A DNA stretch of 64,000 bases from Streptomyces typhae (GCF_009755605.1 NZ_WPNZ01000001.1:831544-895543), one strand, 5' to 3'; positions 53,124 to 62,318 are shown, counted from the stretch's first letter. Notes: generated by a model from the letters alone, not told the origin. A program made the numbers and translations.

Positions 53124-54098
53124 ATGGCCACTCTGGGTTGGCTCCACCCCCGCAGGCGCTTCGCCACCGCGCGCAGCGTCCTCGCGGGCGAGGCCTCGGC
53201 CGAGGCGGCACGCAAGACGTCGCAGGAGCTGGAAGCACCCGACGAGCGCGCGGACGCCCTCGCGCCGGACGCGGCGCCCGTCGCTCCACCCGCGGAACCG
53301 GAGGCTCCCGAGTTCCCCGTCGCGGGCGACGAGAAGGCCGCGGCGTTCTTCGACCTCGACAACACCGTGATGCAGGGCGCCGCCCTGTTCCACTTCGGCC
53401 GCGGACTGTACAAGCGGAAGTTCTTCCAGCGCCGCGAGCTGGCCCGCTTCGCCTGGCAGCAGACCTGGTTCCGGCTCGCGGGCATCGAGGACCCGGAGCA
53501 CATGCAGGACGCCCGCGACAGCGCCCTGTCCATCGTCAAGGGCCACCGCGTCGCCGAGCTGACCTCCATCGGCGAGGAGATCTACGACGAGTACATGGCC
53601 GAGCGCATCTGGCCCGGCACCCGCGCCCTCGCCCAGGCCCACCTCGACGCCGGTCAGAAGGTCTGGCTGGTCACCGCCGCGCCGGTGGAGACGGCCACGA
53701 TCATCGCCCGCCGCCTCGGCCTGACCGGCGCCCTCGGCACCGTCGCGGAGTCCGTGCACGGCGTGTACACCGGCAAGCTCGTCGGCGAGCCGCTGCACGG
53801 CCCCGCCAAGGCCGAGGCCGTCCGCGCCCTCGCCGCCGCCGAGGGCCTGGACCTGGCGCGCTGCGCCGCGTACAGCGACTCGCACAACGACATCCCCATG
53901 CTCTCGCTCGTCGGGCATCCGTACGCGATCAACCCCGACGCCAAGCTGCGCAAGCACGCCCGCGACCGCGACTGGCGGCTGCGCGACTACCGCACGGGCC
54001 GCAAGGCCGCGAAGGTCGGCATCCCGGCCGCGGCGGGCGTCGGCGCCCTCGCCGGCGGCACGGCCGCCGCGATCGCCCTGCACCGCCGCCGCGCCTGA
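53124..54098 (+). CDS. HAD-IB family phosphatase
   Basis: A 324-residue SerB-like hydrolase. The nucleophile motif DLDNT has D77 and D79. VWLVTAAPVE is motif II, and AAYSDSHNDIPML is the metal motif IV. About 70 variable residues precede the domain, and a hydrophobic C-terminal stretch (GIPAAAGVGALAGGTAAAIAL) may anchor it. ATG 53124 is preferred because TATGCT at 53111-53116 places the transcription start at this ATG; the GTG at 53106 would lie before the -10 element. Confidence 0.82.
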   Translation: MATLGWLHPRRRFATARSVLAGEASAEAARKTSQELEAPDERADALAPDAAPVAPPAEPEAPEFPVAGDEKAAAFFDLDNTVMQGAALFHFGRGLYKRKFFQRRELARFAWQQTWFRLAGIEDPEHMQDARDSALSIVKGHRVAELTSIGEEIYDEYMAERIWPGTRALAQAHLDAGQKVWLVTAAPVETATIIARRLGLTGALGTVAESVHGVYTGKLVGEPLHGPAKAEAVRALAAAEGLDLARCAAYSDSHNDIPMLSLVGHPYAINPDAKLRKHARDRDWRLRDYRTGRKAAKVGIPAAAGVGALAGGTAAAIALHRRRA

Positions 54099-54516
54099 CG
54101 GCTGCCCGCTTCCCGCCCTCCCCCGCACCGCCACGCACGGTGACCATCCCCGCGCGAACCCGCGGAAGAAGCGCCTCCGCCCCTCCCGCGCCCCTCCGGC
54201 GCACCCGGGAACGACGGCAATCGTTCTGTCTTACCCGCCACGCCCCCCGCCAGTCCCGTTCGTTCAACTCGGCCACAACACGCCCCCCGGTCACCTCGAA
54301 TGCGCGCTGTTTCGATCAATAACCGTTCAATATCCGGTACTTGATCGACCGTCGATCGGTAACAGAAGCGACGTAATCGATGATTTGAGCAACTGGGTGT
54401 AGCGCTGCCTGTACGAAGCGTTATTCTCCTCAGACGCATAACGGACCATGCGCGTCGCTACGACGGGTGAACGGTCCAGTACTGCACGTGATGGAAGCTC
54501 TGCCTCTGGGAGTCCC
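54099..54516 (+). promoter_or_regulatory. Long upstream region of bldN
   Basis: A 418-bp gap without a gene, lower in GC from 54200 on. GATCGAC and its complement around one base (54343-54357) form a palindrome that could bind a regulator. bldN is known to be controlled by BldD; I do not see a convincing BldD box by eye. Confidence 0.45.
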
Positions 54517-55290
54517 GTGTACCCACACGTCGGGGTTGACGCCTCGGGCCTGGCTACGCTGCGCGCATCGGTCGTCGACCGCCTGCGCGGCTTCGTCCCC
54601 ACCGCGTACGCCGTCCCCGCCTACGCCGTCCCGGCCCCCGCCGGGCCGTGCTACGCCCTGGCGGACGGCGGTGCGGCGGTGAGCAGACGTACGCGCTCCG
54701 CCGCCGCCACGACCACCCACCGCCGGCCCGCGGCGGACAGCGACAGCGCCCGCATGATGGAGCTCGTCGAACGCGCCCAGGCGGGCGAGTCCGACGCCTT
54801 CGGCCGCCTCTACGACCAGTACAGCGACACCGTCTACCGCTACATCTACTACCGCGTCGGCGGCAAGGCGACCGCCGAGGACCTCACCAGCGAGACCTTC
54901 CTGCGCGCCCTGCGCAGAATCGGTACGTTCACCTGGCAGGGCCGCGACTTCGGCGCCTGGCTCGTCACCATCGCCCGCAACCTGGTGGCCGACCACTTCA
55001 AGTCGAGCCGCTTCCGTCTCGAAGTGACCACCGGCGAGATGCTCGACGCCAACGAGGTCGAGCGCAGCCCGGAGGACTCCGTCCTCGAGTCCCTGTCGAA
55101 CGCCGCCCTCCTGGACGCGGTCCGCCGCCTCAACCCCCAGCAGCAGGAGTGCGTGACCCTCCGCTTCCTCCAAGGTCTGTCGGTCGCCGAGACCGCCCGC
55201 GTCATGGGCAAGAACGAAGGCGCGATCAAAACATTGCAGTACCGGGCCGTCCGCACCCTTGCCCGCCTTCTCCCGGACGACGCCCGCTGA
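54517..55290 (+). CDS. bldN: Developmental ECF sigma factor BldN
   Basis: A 257-residue ECF sigma factor for aerial growth, which directs chaplin, rodlin and bldM transcription. The hallmark is an N-terminal prosequence of about 80 residues starting MYPHVGVDASGLATL, which is cut off on activation. Region 2 has FGRLYDQYSDTVYRYIYYRV and LTSETFLRALRRI. Region 4 has LRFLQGLSVAETARVMG and GAIKTLQYRA. GTG 54517 with GGGAG matches the known start; the longer frame from 54448 is not used. rsbN follows. Confidence 0.96.
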   Translation: MYPHVGVDASGLATLRASVVDRLRGFVPTAYAVPAYAVPAPAGPCYALADGGAAVSRRTRSAAATTTHRRPAADSDSARMMELVERAQAGESDAFGRLYDQYSDTVYRYIYYRVGGKATAEDLTSETFLRALRRIGTFTWQGRDFGAWLVTIARNLVADHFKSSRFRLEVTTGEMLDANEVERSPEDSVLESLSNAALLDAVRRLNPQQQECVTLRFLQGLSVAETARVMGKNEGAIKTLQYRAVRTLARLLPDDAR

Positions 55291-55401
55291 CGGTGCCGAC
55301 GGCGTCCCGCCACCCAGCGTGACGCCCAACTCACCATCCGTGGCGGCCAGATGGCCGTCACGGACTTTGTCGAGCCCGCAGCGGTCCGATCATCTTTCGT
55401 C

Positions 55402-55430
55402 CGTAACCCAAGTGCCGCGACGCTCGTTGA
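55402..55430 (+). promoter_or_regulatory. Sigma-BldN-type promoter of rsbN
   Basis: CGTAAC (55402-55407) and CGTTGA (55425-55430), 17 bp apart, match the sigma-BldN consensus I recall from bldM. The 302-bp bldN-rsbN gap holds nothing else, and rsbN is known to be transcribed by sigma-BldN. Confidence 0.8.
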
Positions 55431-55592
55431 GCGGGATGCAGGCTCCCTGTGGTTGCAACCTGACCTTCCTCACGCTCATTGAGAGCACGGGAAGACACCA
55501 TGCGCTCACTCGAACGTGTGGAACTGTCCAGGACGTGCAACCCCCAGGACCCCCTGGGGAGTCGACCGTCATGACGAGAGGAGGTGCCGCCA

Positions 55593-56858
55593 GTGATCGC
55601 GAACGTATCGGCCCACCGGCGGGCGAACGCCTTCGCCCAGGCCCTGGAGGAGCATTCCGACCAGGACCCGGCGGCCGAGCAGCCCGAAGATTCCGCCCCT
55701 CCGAGGGCGTCCGCCCGGACCGGCTCCGCGCCGGGCCCGGACGAACGCGACCGGATGCTGGCGCTCGCCGACGGCCTCGCCCGGCTCCCCGCGCCCCAGC
55801 TCGACCCCGAGGTCAAAGTCGTCCAGCGAGCCCAGCTGGTGGCAGCCATGGAGGCCATGCTGGCGGAGGGCACGGCGGGCGACGGCACAGGATCATCCGT
55901 TCCGGAACAGCGCTCCCGCAAGGGCGCCCACCGGGCGAGCCCGCTGAGCAAGCTGAAGCCACGCACCCGGCTCTCCAAGGGCCTCGCCGCCGGCGGACTG
56001 ACCGTGGGCGTGGCCGCGGGAGCCTTCGGCGGCGCGGCAGCGGCGAGTACGGACGCCCTCCCGGGCGACTCGCTGTACGGCCTCAAGCGCGGCATGGAGG
56101 ACTTCAAGCTCGGCATGGCCGACGGCGACGCCGACCGCGGCCGGCTCTATCTGGACCAGGCCTCGACGCGGCTCAACGAAGCCCGCCGCCTGATGGAGCG
56201 CACCCGCTCCGGCCACCTGGACCACGAATCGGTCGGCGAGGTCCGCCGCGCCCTCTCCGGCATGCACCACGACGCCGCGGAAGGCCACCGCCTCCTCTTC
56301 GAGGCGTACGAGCGCGACGGCTCACTCGGCCCCATCCAGACCCTCTCCGCCTTCGCCAAGTCCCACCGCGAGAGCTGGAGCGCCCTGCGCGACCGGCTCC
56401 CCGTGCAACTCGGCGACGTCGGCGAACAGGTCAGCTCGGTCTTCGACGCCATGGAGCAGGAGGTCAAACCCCTGCGCTCGCTGCTGCCCGACAAGCCGGG
56501 CACGAGCTCCACCCCGGACGACCGCCCCCGCCAGGGCACATCTCCCGACACCGGCACGGAAGGACCCGCGCCCCGCGCCCCCGGCGAATCCGGTGGCCAC
56601 CGCTCCCCCGGCAGCCACCCGAAGCCCTCCAACCCCGGCGGCCACAAGGAGAGCCACGAAGGCCTCCTGCCCGGCGTCACGGACGACCTGCTGCCGCCAC
56701 CCCCGGCCAACACCCCACCGGCCCCTTCGGACACCGCCGAGACCGGGAAGAACCCGTCCGCCAAGCCCCCCAAGCCCGGAGAGCCGGACGTCACCCTCCC
56801 GCCGCTGCTGCCCGGGCTCCTTCCGGAGCTGGGCATCGAGGGCGAGGAACGGAAGTAG
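55593..56858 (+). CDS. rsbN: Anti-sigma factor RsbN
   Basis: A 421-residue membrane protein that holds BldN inactive. The cytoplasmic N-terminal domain starts MIANVSAHRRANAFAQALEE and spans about 1-120. One membrane helix follows at about 128-151. An extracytoplasmic DUF5667 domain (about 155-300) has STDALPGDSLYGLKRGMEDF, and a Pro/Gly/Ser-rich tail closes the protein. GTG 55593 with GGAGGTG is preferred over an in-frame GTG at 55584 inside that site. Confidence 0.93.
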   Translation: MIANVSAHRRANAFAQALEEHSDQDPAAEQPEDSAPPRASARTGSAPGPDERDRMLALADGLARLPAPQLDPEVKVVQRAQLVAAMEAMLAEGTAGDGTGSSVPEQRSRKGAHRASPLSKLKPRTRLSKGLAAGGLTVGVAAGAFGGAAAASTDALPGDSLYGLKRGMEDFKLGMADGDADRGRLYLDQASTRLNEARRLMERTRSGHLDHESVGEVRRALSGMHHDAAEGHRLLFEAYERDGSLGPIQTLSAFAKSHRESWSALRDRLPVQLGDVGEQVSSVFDAMEQEVKPLRSLLPDKPGTSSTPDDRPRQGTSPDTGTEGPAPRAPGESGGHRSPGSHPKPSNPGGHKESHEGLLPGVTDDLLPPPPANTPPAPSDTAETGKNPSAKPPKPGEPDVTLPPLLPGLLPELGIEGEERK

Positions 56859-56862
56859 CGGT

Positions 56863-56899
56863 ACGCCGGGCGAGCGGCCTTCCCCGCCTCGCCCGGCGT
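56863..56899. terminator. Terminator between rsbN and acyltransferase gene
   Basis: ACGCCGGGCGAG (56863-56874) pairs with CTCGCCCGGCGT (56888-56899). Confidence 0.7.
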
Positions 56900-56909
56900 C
56901 CGGAACGGC

Positions 56910-58085
56910 TCAGAAGAACACGGACCTGCGCTGCACCAGCAGCTTGTACAACGTGTGCTGGATCTGCTCCCGCACCTGATCCGTCAGGTTGAACATGAGC
57001 ATCGGATCCTCGGCGGCCTCCGGCGGATAACCGTCCGTGGGAATCGCCTCACCGAACTGAATGGTCCACTTCGTGGGCAGCGGCAACGCCCCCAACGGGC
57101 CCAGCCAGGGAAACGTCGGCGTCAGCGGGAAGTACGGAATGCCGAGGACCCGCGCCAGCGTCTTCGCGTTCCCGATCATCGGGTAGATCTCCTCGGCCCC
57201 CACGATGGAGCAGGGCACGATCGGCGACCCCGTCCGCAGCGCCGTCGACACGAACCCGCCCCGCCCGAACCGCTGGAGCTTGTACCGCTCCGAGAAGGGC
57301 TTCCCGATGCCCTTGAACCCCTCGGGCATCACCCCGACCAGCTCACCCCGCTCCAGGAGCGCCCCCGCGTCCTCCGCGCACGCCAGGGTGTGCCCGGCCT
57401 TGCGCGCCAGCTCGTTGACGACCGGCAGCATGAACACCAGGTCGGCGGCGAGCAGCCGCAGATGTCTGCCGTGGGGATGGTTGTCGTGCACGGCGACCTG
57501 CATCATCAGGCCGTCCCAGGGCAGCGTCCCGGAGTGGTTGGCGACAATCAGCGCGCCGCCGTCGGCGGGGATGTTCTCGATGCCCTTGACCTCGACGCGG
57601 AAGTACTTGTCGTAGATCGGCCGCAGCAGCGACATCAGCACCTGATCGGTGAGCTCCGCGTCGTACCCGAACTCGTCGACGTCGTACTCGCCCGTCAGGC
57701 GTCGTCGCAGAAACGCGAGGCCACCGGCGATCCGCCGGTCCCAGCCTCCGCCACCGCCCCCGCGCGGCTCCGGCGGCAGCGCCTGCTCCGGCACCGTGTC
57801 CCGGCGAGCGGCCCTGGAGCCACCGCGCGCACCGGCCTCCGCCGCCTGCGGCTCCACGCCCGGGGCCACACCACCCGGCGCGGCACCGCCCGCAGCCGTG
57901 CTCCCCGGGGCGGCACCGCCCGCGGCGTCGGTGTGCCCCCGGCCCGGCACCGACGGGACCGCCTTGACGTCGCGCGCCTTCGCACCGTCACCCGGACGCC
58001 GCGGCCCGGACCTGCGGCGCGGTGGCCGCTGGGCACCCCCGCGCGACCGGTCGTCGTCGAACGGAATGACCTTGGCGTCCGCCAT
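56910..58085 (-). CDS. PlsC-like acyltransferase
   Basis: A 391-residue lysophospholipid acyltransferase-like protein. The first 110 residues are low-complexity Ala/Gly/Arg. The catalytic domain has IVANHSGTLPWD (the NHX4D motif), VGVMPEGFKGIGKPF and PIVPCSIVGAEEIYP. It probably acylates a glycerolipid at the membrane. It follows the epimerase gene after 14 bases, and GAGGAGA precedes ATG 58085. Confidence 0.88.
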   Translation of the reverse strand: MADAKVIPFDDDRSRGGAQRPPRRRSGPRRPGDGAKARDVKAVPSVPGRGHTDAAGGAAPGSTAAGGAAPGGVAPGVEPQAAEAGARGGSRAARRDTVPEQALPPEPRGGGGGGWDRRIAGGLAFLRRRLTGEYDVDEFGYDAELTDQVLMSLLRPIYDKYFRVEVKGIENIPADGGALIVANHSGTLPWDGLMMQVAVHDNHPHGRHLRLLAADLVFMLPVVNELARKAGHTLACAEDAGALLERGELVGVMPEGFKGIGKPFSERYKLQRFGRGGFVSTALRTGSPIVPCSIVGAEEIYPMIGNAKTLARVLGIPYFPLTPTFPWLGPLGALPLPTKWTIQFGEAIPTDGYPPEAAEDPMLMFNLTDQVREQIQHTLYKLLVQRRSVFF

Positions 58086-58099
58086 CGTTGACGATCTCC

Positions 58100-59200
58100 T
58101 CAGTTGGCGCTGTGGTGGGCACTGTCGTCGGCTCCGCGTCGGACGCCGCCGGCGCCGGACTTCCCGCCGCCGCCCGCCAGGGGCAGCGCCGCGATCCTGT
58201 CGACGGCCCCCGCGAGCGCCGCAGGCGGCAGCAGGCCGGGACCCCGACTGCGTACGAAGTCCGCGAAGGCCTCCGCGGTCGTGTATCTGGGCCTGAACCC
58301 CAGTGTCTCGCGCATCTGCCGGGTGGCGACGACCCGGCCGTGGGTGAGCAGCCGGATCTGCTCCGGCGAGAAGTCCGTGACACTCAGCGTACGCAGGGCC
58401 GCACCCACCCAGGTGACCGCCGGGAGCAGCACCGGGAGCGTCGGCCGCCCGAGCCGCCGGGCGCACTGCGAGAGGAGCAGGAGTCCCTCACCCGCGATGT
58501 TGAACGTACCGCTGTTCAGCGTCCCGCGCTGCGGCTCGTGCGAGGCGAGGCGCAGCACTTCGACGGCGTCGTCCTCGTGCACGAACTGAAGCCGCGGGTC
58601 GTAGCCGAAGACCGTCGGCAGGACGGGCAGCGAGAAGTACTCGGCGAGCGGCGAATCCGCGGCCGGGCCCAGGATGTTGGCGAACCGCAGCACGCACACC
58701 GCGACGTCGGGCCGCCGCCGCGCGAACCCGCGCACATAGCCCTCGACCTCGACGGTGTCCTTGGCGAAACCGCCGCTGGGCAGCGACTTCGGCGGGGTCG
58801 TCTCCGTGAAGACCGCCGGGTCGCGGGGCGCCGACCCGTACACATTGGTACTGGACTTCACCACGAGGCGCTTCACCCGCGGCGACTTCTGACAGGCGCC
58901 GAGCAGCTGCATCGTGCCGATGACGTTGGTCTCCTTGACCGAGCCGCGGCTGCCGCCGGCGAGCGCGGTGCCGGTCACGTCCATGTGCACGACCGTGTCG
59001 ACGCCGTGCTCGGCGAGGACCTTGGTGATCGTGGGCTGCCGGATGTCGGCCTGGACGAAGTCGGCGCCGCCGAGATGGTGCTCGGGCGGGACGGCGTCGA
59101 CGGCCACGACCCGCTCGACCTCGGGGTCGCGCTGGATGCGCCGGACGAACCGGCCGCCTAGCTGCCGGGCCACCCCGGTCACGAGCACGACCTTGCCCAA
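58100..59200 (-). CDS. NAD-dependent epimerase/dehydratase family protein
   Basis: A 366-residue extended-SDR protein. The NAD site is VLVTGVARQLGGRFV (a variant of GxxGxxG). VVKSSTNVYG and FAKDTVEVEGY occupy the catalytic region, where the usual YxxxK pair is not evident. LRFANILGP follows. TTG 59200 gives the normal MGKVVLVTG start. It forms a two-gene unit with the acyltransferase, beside bldN-rsbN as in S. coelicolor from memory. Confidence 0.82.
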   Translation of the reverse strand: MGKVVLVTGVARQLGGRFVRRIQRDPEVERVVAVDAVPPEHHLGGADFVQADIRQPTITKVLAEHGVDTVVHMDVTGTALAGGSRGSVKETNVIGTMQLLGACQKSPRVKRLVVKSSTNVYGSAPRDPAVFTETTPPKSLPSGGFAKDTVEVEGYVRGFARRRPDVAVCVLRFANILGPAADSPLAEYFSLPVLPTVFGYDPRLQFVHEDDAVEVLRLASHEPQRGTLNSGTFNIAGEGLLLLSQCARRLGRPTLPVLLPAVTWVGAALRTLSVTDFSPEQIRLLTHGRVVATRQMRETLGFRPRYTTAEAFADFVRSRGPGLLPPAALAGAVDRIAALPLAGGGGKSGAGGVRRGADDSAHHSAN

Positions 59201-59465
59201 GATCAGCGCCGCCTTTCCTCAGCCCGCGCGACGTCGGGGCGCCCCGCCCCGCGTCATGTCTGAGCACCACGTCCTTCGCCCACGCTAGCGGTTCGATGTT
59301 GCGCTGTGATGACCGCGAGGCGCGCGAAGTGACGACGGCCACACTTCTCCGAAAAGATCAAGCCGTTCGCCCGCTTTTGAACTGTTGAATCCCTTATGGA
59401 CGAAAGAGGCGCGTCGCGTGGCCGAGGCACGCCTCGACGCCCCTGTGAAACGCATCGAGCGAAAC
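59201..59465. other. Gene-free upstream region of epimerase gene
   Basis: I see no convincing gene here. The left half should hold the promoter of the epimerase-acyltransferase unit on the minus strand. The right half leads to the terminator at 59466. Confidence 0.5.
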
Positions 59466-59507
59466 GCATTGAGGCCCTCCCGTCGTCCGACGGGAGGGCC
59501 TCAATGC
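59466..59507. terminator. Terminator of the small ribosomal protein gene
   Basis: A perfect 20-bp inverted repeat (59466-59485 and 59488-59507) with a TC loop. Confidence 0.88.
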
Positions 59508-59541
59508 ATGCGCTTGCGCTGCGCTGACGTGCAGCGGTCGC

Positions 59542-59640
59542 TTACTTCTTGTTGCGACGCTGAACGCGCGTGCGCTTCAGCAGCTTGCGGTGCTTCTTCT
59601 TCGCCATCCGCTTACGCCGCTTCTTGATAACAGAGCCCAC
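59542..59640 (-). CDS. bS22-like ribosomal protein (AURKAIP1/COX24 domain)
   Basis: A 32-residue, extremely basic protein ([19 protein letters not shown], then [13 protein letters not shown]) that matches the actinobacterial AURKAIP1/COX24 small-subunit protein. GTG 59640 has GAGGG before it, and its codon use is typical of highly expressed genes. It has its own terminator and promoter and lies between the epimerase and BldC-like genes. Confidence 0.9.
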   Translation of the reverse strand: MGSVIKKRRKRMAKKKHRKLLKRTRVQRRNKK

Positions 59641-59710
59641 GACTACCCTCGCTCACTTCTCTTCACTCGGTGCGGGGCAGCAGACTGGGCCCACACGACC
59701 TGGTCGGCCT

Positions 59711-59740
59711 AGCCTACCCGCACCTGCGCCGAGTCTGTAA
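59711..59740 (-). promoter_or_regulatory. Probable promoter of the bS22-like gene
   Basis: On the minus strand TTACAG (59740-59735) and TAGGCT (59716-59711) are 18 bp apart, about 70 bases before the start codon. Confidence 0.4.
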
Positions 59741-59754
59741 TCGAGGGACGTCGA

Positions 59755-59964
59755 TCAGGCCGTCTCCACCCCCACGTATGAGTCGCGAAGGTACTCGTGA
59801 ACCGCGTTCTCCGGGACCCGGAAGGACCTTCCGACCCGGATTGCGGGCAGATGACCACTGTGCACCAGCCGGTACACGGTCATCTTCGAGACTCGCATCA
59901 CCGCGGCGACCTCCGCCACGGTCAGAAACGCAACCTCGCTGAGAGGCCTCTGGTCAGCAGCCAT
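59755..59964 (-). CDS. BldC-like MerR/excisionase HTH protein
   Basis: A 69-residue DNA-binding protein with a single winged HTH: LTVAEVAAVMRVSKMTVYRLVHSG and LPAIRVGRSFRVPENAVHEYL. It resembles BldC and phage excisionases, but its residues match the bldN-linked homologue rather than BldC itself, from memory. ATG 59964 has GAAGG before it. No integrase is nearby, so a regulatory role is likely. Confidence 0.88.
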   Translation of the reverse strand: MAADQRPLSEVAFLTVAEVAAVMRVSKMTVYRLVHSGHLPAIRVGRSFRVPENAVHEYLRDSYVGVETA

Positions 59965-60094
59965 GACACACCTGAACCTTCCGCACATGACGCGGCACCG
60001 GCTTCCCCTTCCGGTGACTCCTCGTCGCTGTGCGCTCACTCCCCAGAGTAGGGGCGGGTGATGCGAGTGGGGAAGAGGAGCTGCCATCGGCCGT

Positions 60095-60910
60095 TTACTG
60101 TGACAGACACGCTCGATTGAGTACATAGCGAGTAAGCGGTCGGTAGTAATCAGACCGCACAGCGTCATCAAGCGGAACGACCACGGACACTCGCCCCTCG
60201 GCCTCTCCGACGAACAGCGCCGGATCGTCCGTATCCGCCAGACCGATCGCCTCAAACCCCAGCTGACCTGCTCCGCAGACCCATCCGTGGTCCCCGATGA
60301 CCAGCTCGGGCAGGGGCCCTCCGGAGGCGGCCTGGGCCGCCAGGACCCGTCGAACCGGGAGTGGCGAATGGCTGTGCGCGCCGGTCTCACTCCCGGTGGG
60401 ACGCACGCCGGGTTCGCGCAACAGCGCGACGCCCTGTACGTAGTCAAGGTTGTACGTGCGTAGGCCAAACCGGGTCGTTATGTCGACACAGCAACCCTGC
60501 GCCGGGGTGAGGACCGAACATCCTGCCGCCGACAACGCATCGGCCAACGCGGCGTAGAACCCCAGGAGCCGGTGCGGGTGACCGGTCCCGATCAGGATGG
60601 GAAGCCTGCGCCGGGCCGCGTCCTGAAGCCGCTCGGCGAACGCTTCGAGCCCCGCGAGGGTCCGTTCCGGATCGATGACGTCGACCCCCGAGGTGTGCCG
60701 GGGGTCGCCGGAGACACCGCACTTGTCCGCCATCAGCCGCAGCAAGTCTCCCGCACCCCAGTTCCATTCGGGGTCGAGGCCGAGAAGTATCCGGGGGTCG
60801 CGGGCGGCGAAGAGCCGGTAGCTCCGCAGGCTCTCCTCCCGCGAGGTGGCGACGGGACCGGCGAGCCGGGCCGCCAGCAGATGCGCGCGTAGCGCTCCGG
60901 TGCTCAACAC
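60095..60910 (-). CDS. Conserved actinobacterial protein, often labelled phosphatase
   Basis: A 271-residue protein with LRSYRLFAARDPRILLGLD, WGAGDLLRLMADKCGV, PILIGTGHPHRLLGFYAAL and ELVIGDHGWVCGAGQLGFEAIGLADTDDPALF. The GTGHPHRL and GDHGW parts look like a phosphatase or metal site, but no catalytic scheme is certain. GTG 60910 (MLSTGALRAHLLAARL) is the likely start; upstream codons look noncoding. It lies between the BldC-like and acuC genes. Confidence 0.65.
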   Translation of the reverse strand: MLSTGALRAHLLAARLAGPVATSREESLRSYRLFAARDPRILLGLDPEWNWGAGDLLRLMADKCGVSGDPRHTSGVDVIDPERTLAGLEAFAERLQDAARRRLPILIGTGHPHRLLGFYAALADALSAAGCSVLTPAQGCCVDITTRFGLRTYNLDYVQGVALLREPGVRPTGSETGAHSHSPLPVRRVLAAQAASGGPLPELVIGDHGWVCGAGQLGFEAIGLADTDDPALFVGEAEGRVSVVVPLDDAVRSDYYRPLTRYVLNRACLSQ

Positions 60911-60983
60911 GCCCCGATGCTGCCGCACATACCGGCACGGAACCCCGAAAACCCGGGAAACACCCCACACTTGGGCTAAGAGT

Positions 60984-61116
60984 GCCCCGTCAGGGGCGCG
61001 GGGAACTGCGCGCTCAGCGCACGACGAGTCGCAGACGCGTCTGCCGGGGCACTGAGCAGACGCGTCTGCGGACTCGTTCCGGTTGCTCGCGCAGTTCCCC
61101 GCGCCCCTGACGGGGC
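60984..61116. repeat. Large nested inverted repeat
   Basis: Perfect 29-bp arms (60984-61012 and 61088-61116, core CAGGGGCGCGGGGAACTGCG) enclose two copies of the palindrome GCAGACGCGTCTGC (61031-61044, 61056-61069). It lies between acuC and the phosphatase-like gene and could act as terminator or cruciform. The arm sequence is a frequent Streptomyces intergenic motif as I recall. Confidence 0.9.
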
Positions 61117-61140
61117 GCACAGATCAGGGCAGCAGTCCCC

Positions 61141-62313
61141 TCAGGGCAGCAGCCCCCGCAGGGGGAAGACGGCCCGGCGGGTGGCGAGGACTGCCTGGTC
61201 CACGCGATCCGCGGGGTCGTACCCCGCGTCCCAGCCCCGCCATCCCACAGGCCAGCGCCCGTCCGTCATACGGCCGGGCCCCCGCGTCCGCGTGCGGCGG
61301 TACACCTCCTGCTGCCAGACCTCGGGCAGCACCGTCGTCGGCTCGATCTCCCGCCCGGCGGCCACCGCCACGAGATGCGTCCAGGACCTCGGCACCACGT
61401 CCACCACCGCGTAACCGCCGCCGCCGAGGGCCACCCAGCGCCCGTCGGCGTACTCGTGGGCCAGCTCGTGACAGGCGATCTGCACCGCCCGCTGTGCGTC
61501 CAGCGACACCGTCAGATGCGCGAGGGGGTCCTCGAAGTGCGTGTCAGCGCCGTGCTGGGTCACGAGCACCTGCGGCCGGAAGGCGGCGAGGAGCTCCGGC
61601 ACCACGGCGTGGAACGCCCGCACCCATCCCTCGTCCCCGGTCCCCGCGGGCAGCGCCACATTGGCCGCGCTCCCCGCGGCGGCGTCGGCGCCCGTCTCCT
61701 CGGGCCAGCCGGTGCCCGGGAACAGCATCCGGGGGTGTTCGTGCAGGGAGATCGTCAGGACCCGCGGGTCCTCCCAGAACGCGGCCTGCACACCGTCCCC
61801 GTGGTGCACGTCCACGTCCACGTACGCGACGCGTTCCGCGCCCAGCTCCAGGAGCCGCGCGACGGCGAGTGCGGCGTCGTTGTACACGCAGAACCCGGAG
61901 GCGCTGCCCGGCATCGCGTGGTGCAGGCCGCCCGCGAAGTTCACGGCGTGCAGCGCCTCGCCCCGCCACACGGCTTCGGCGGCCCCGACGGACTGCCCGG
62001 CGATCAGCGCCGACACGTCGTGCATGCCGGCGAACGCGGGGTCGTCCTCCGTCCCGAGGCCGTACTCCCCGCGGGCCGATGCCGGGTCGGCGGAGGCCGC
62101 CTTCACCGCCCGCACATAGTCGTCGCGGTGCACGAGCCCGAGCGTCGACTCCCCGGCGCGCTTCGCCGCGACCACGTCGAGATCCCGGTCGAGCCCGAAG
62201 GCGTCGATCAGGCTCCTCGTCAGCGCGAGCCTGACCGGGTCCATGGGGTGCTGAGGACCGAAGTCATAGCCCGTTACTGCCTCGTCCCACATCAGTTGTG
62301 CGCGGCCGCTCAT
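61141..62313 (-). CDS. acuC: Acetoin utilization protein AcuC (histone deacetylase family)
   Basis: A 390-residue class I/II deacetylase-fold protein. Catalytic and zinc residues are in FAGGLHHAMPGSASGFCVYND, VAYVDVDVHHGDGVQ and LVTQHGADTHFEDPLA. In Bacillus AcuC deacetylates acetyl-CoA synthetase and so controls acetate use. ATG 62313 (MSGRAQLMWDE) is used. It directly follows the truncated transporter gene. Confidence 0.92.
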   Translation of the reverse strand: MSGRAQLMWDEAVTGYDFGPQHPMDPVRLALTRSLIDAFGLDRDLDVVAAKRAGESTLGLVHRDDYVRAVKAASADPASARGEYGLGTEDDPAFAGMHDVSALIAGQSVGAAEAVWRGEALHAVNFAGGLHHAMPGSASGFCVYNDAALAVARLLELGAERVAYVDVDVHHGDGVQAAFWEDPRVLTISLHEHPRMLFPGTGWPEETGADAAAGSAANVALPAGTGDEGWVRAFHAVVPELLAAFRPQVLVTQHGADTHFEDPLAHLTVSLDAQRAVQIACHELAHEYADGRWVALGGGGYAVVDVVPRSWTHLVAVAAGREIEPTTVLPEVWQQEVYRRTRTRGPGRMTDGRWPVGWRGWDAGYDPADRVDQAVLATRRAVFPLRGLLP

Positions 62314-62318
62314 GAACG

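Noticed and set aside
59385..59627. Plus-strand frame opposite the small ribosomal protein gene
   Set aside because: It crosses the strong terminator and the antisense of the bS22-like gene, and has no coding bias of its own.
59755..59964. Excisionase-like gene as a sign of an integrated element
   Set aside because: No integrase, attachment repeats or phage genes are near, and the gene sits in a conserved bldN neighbourhood.
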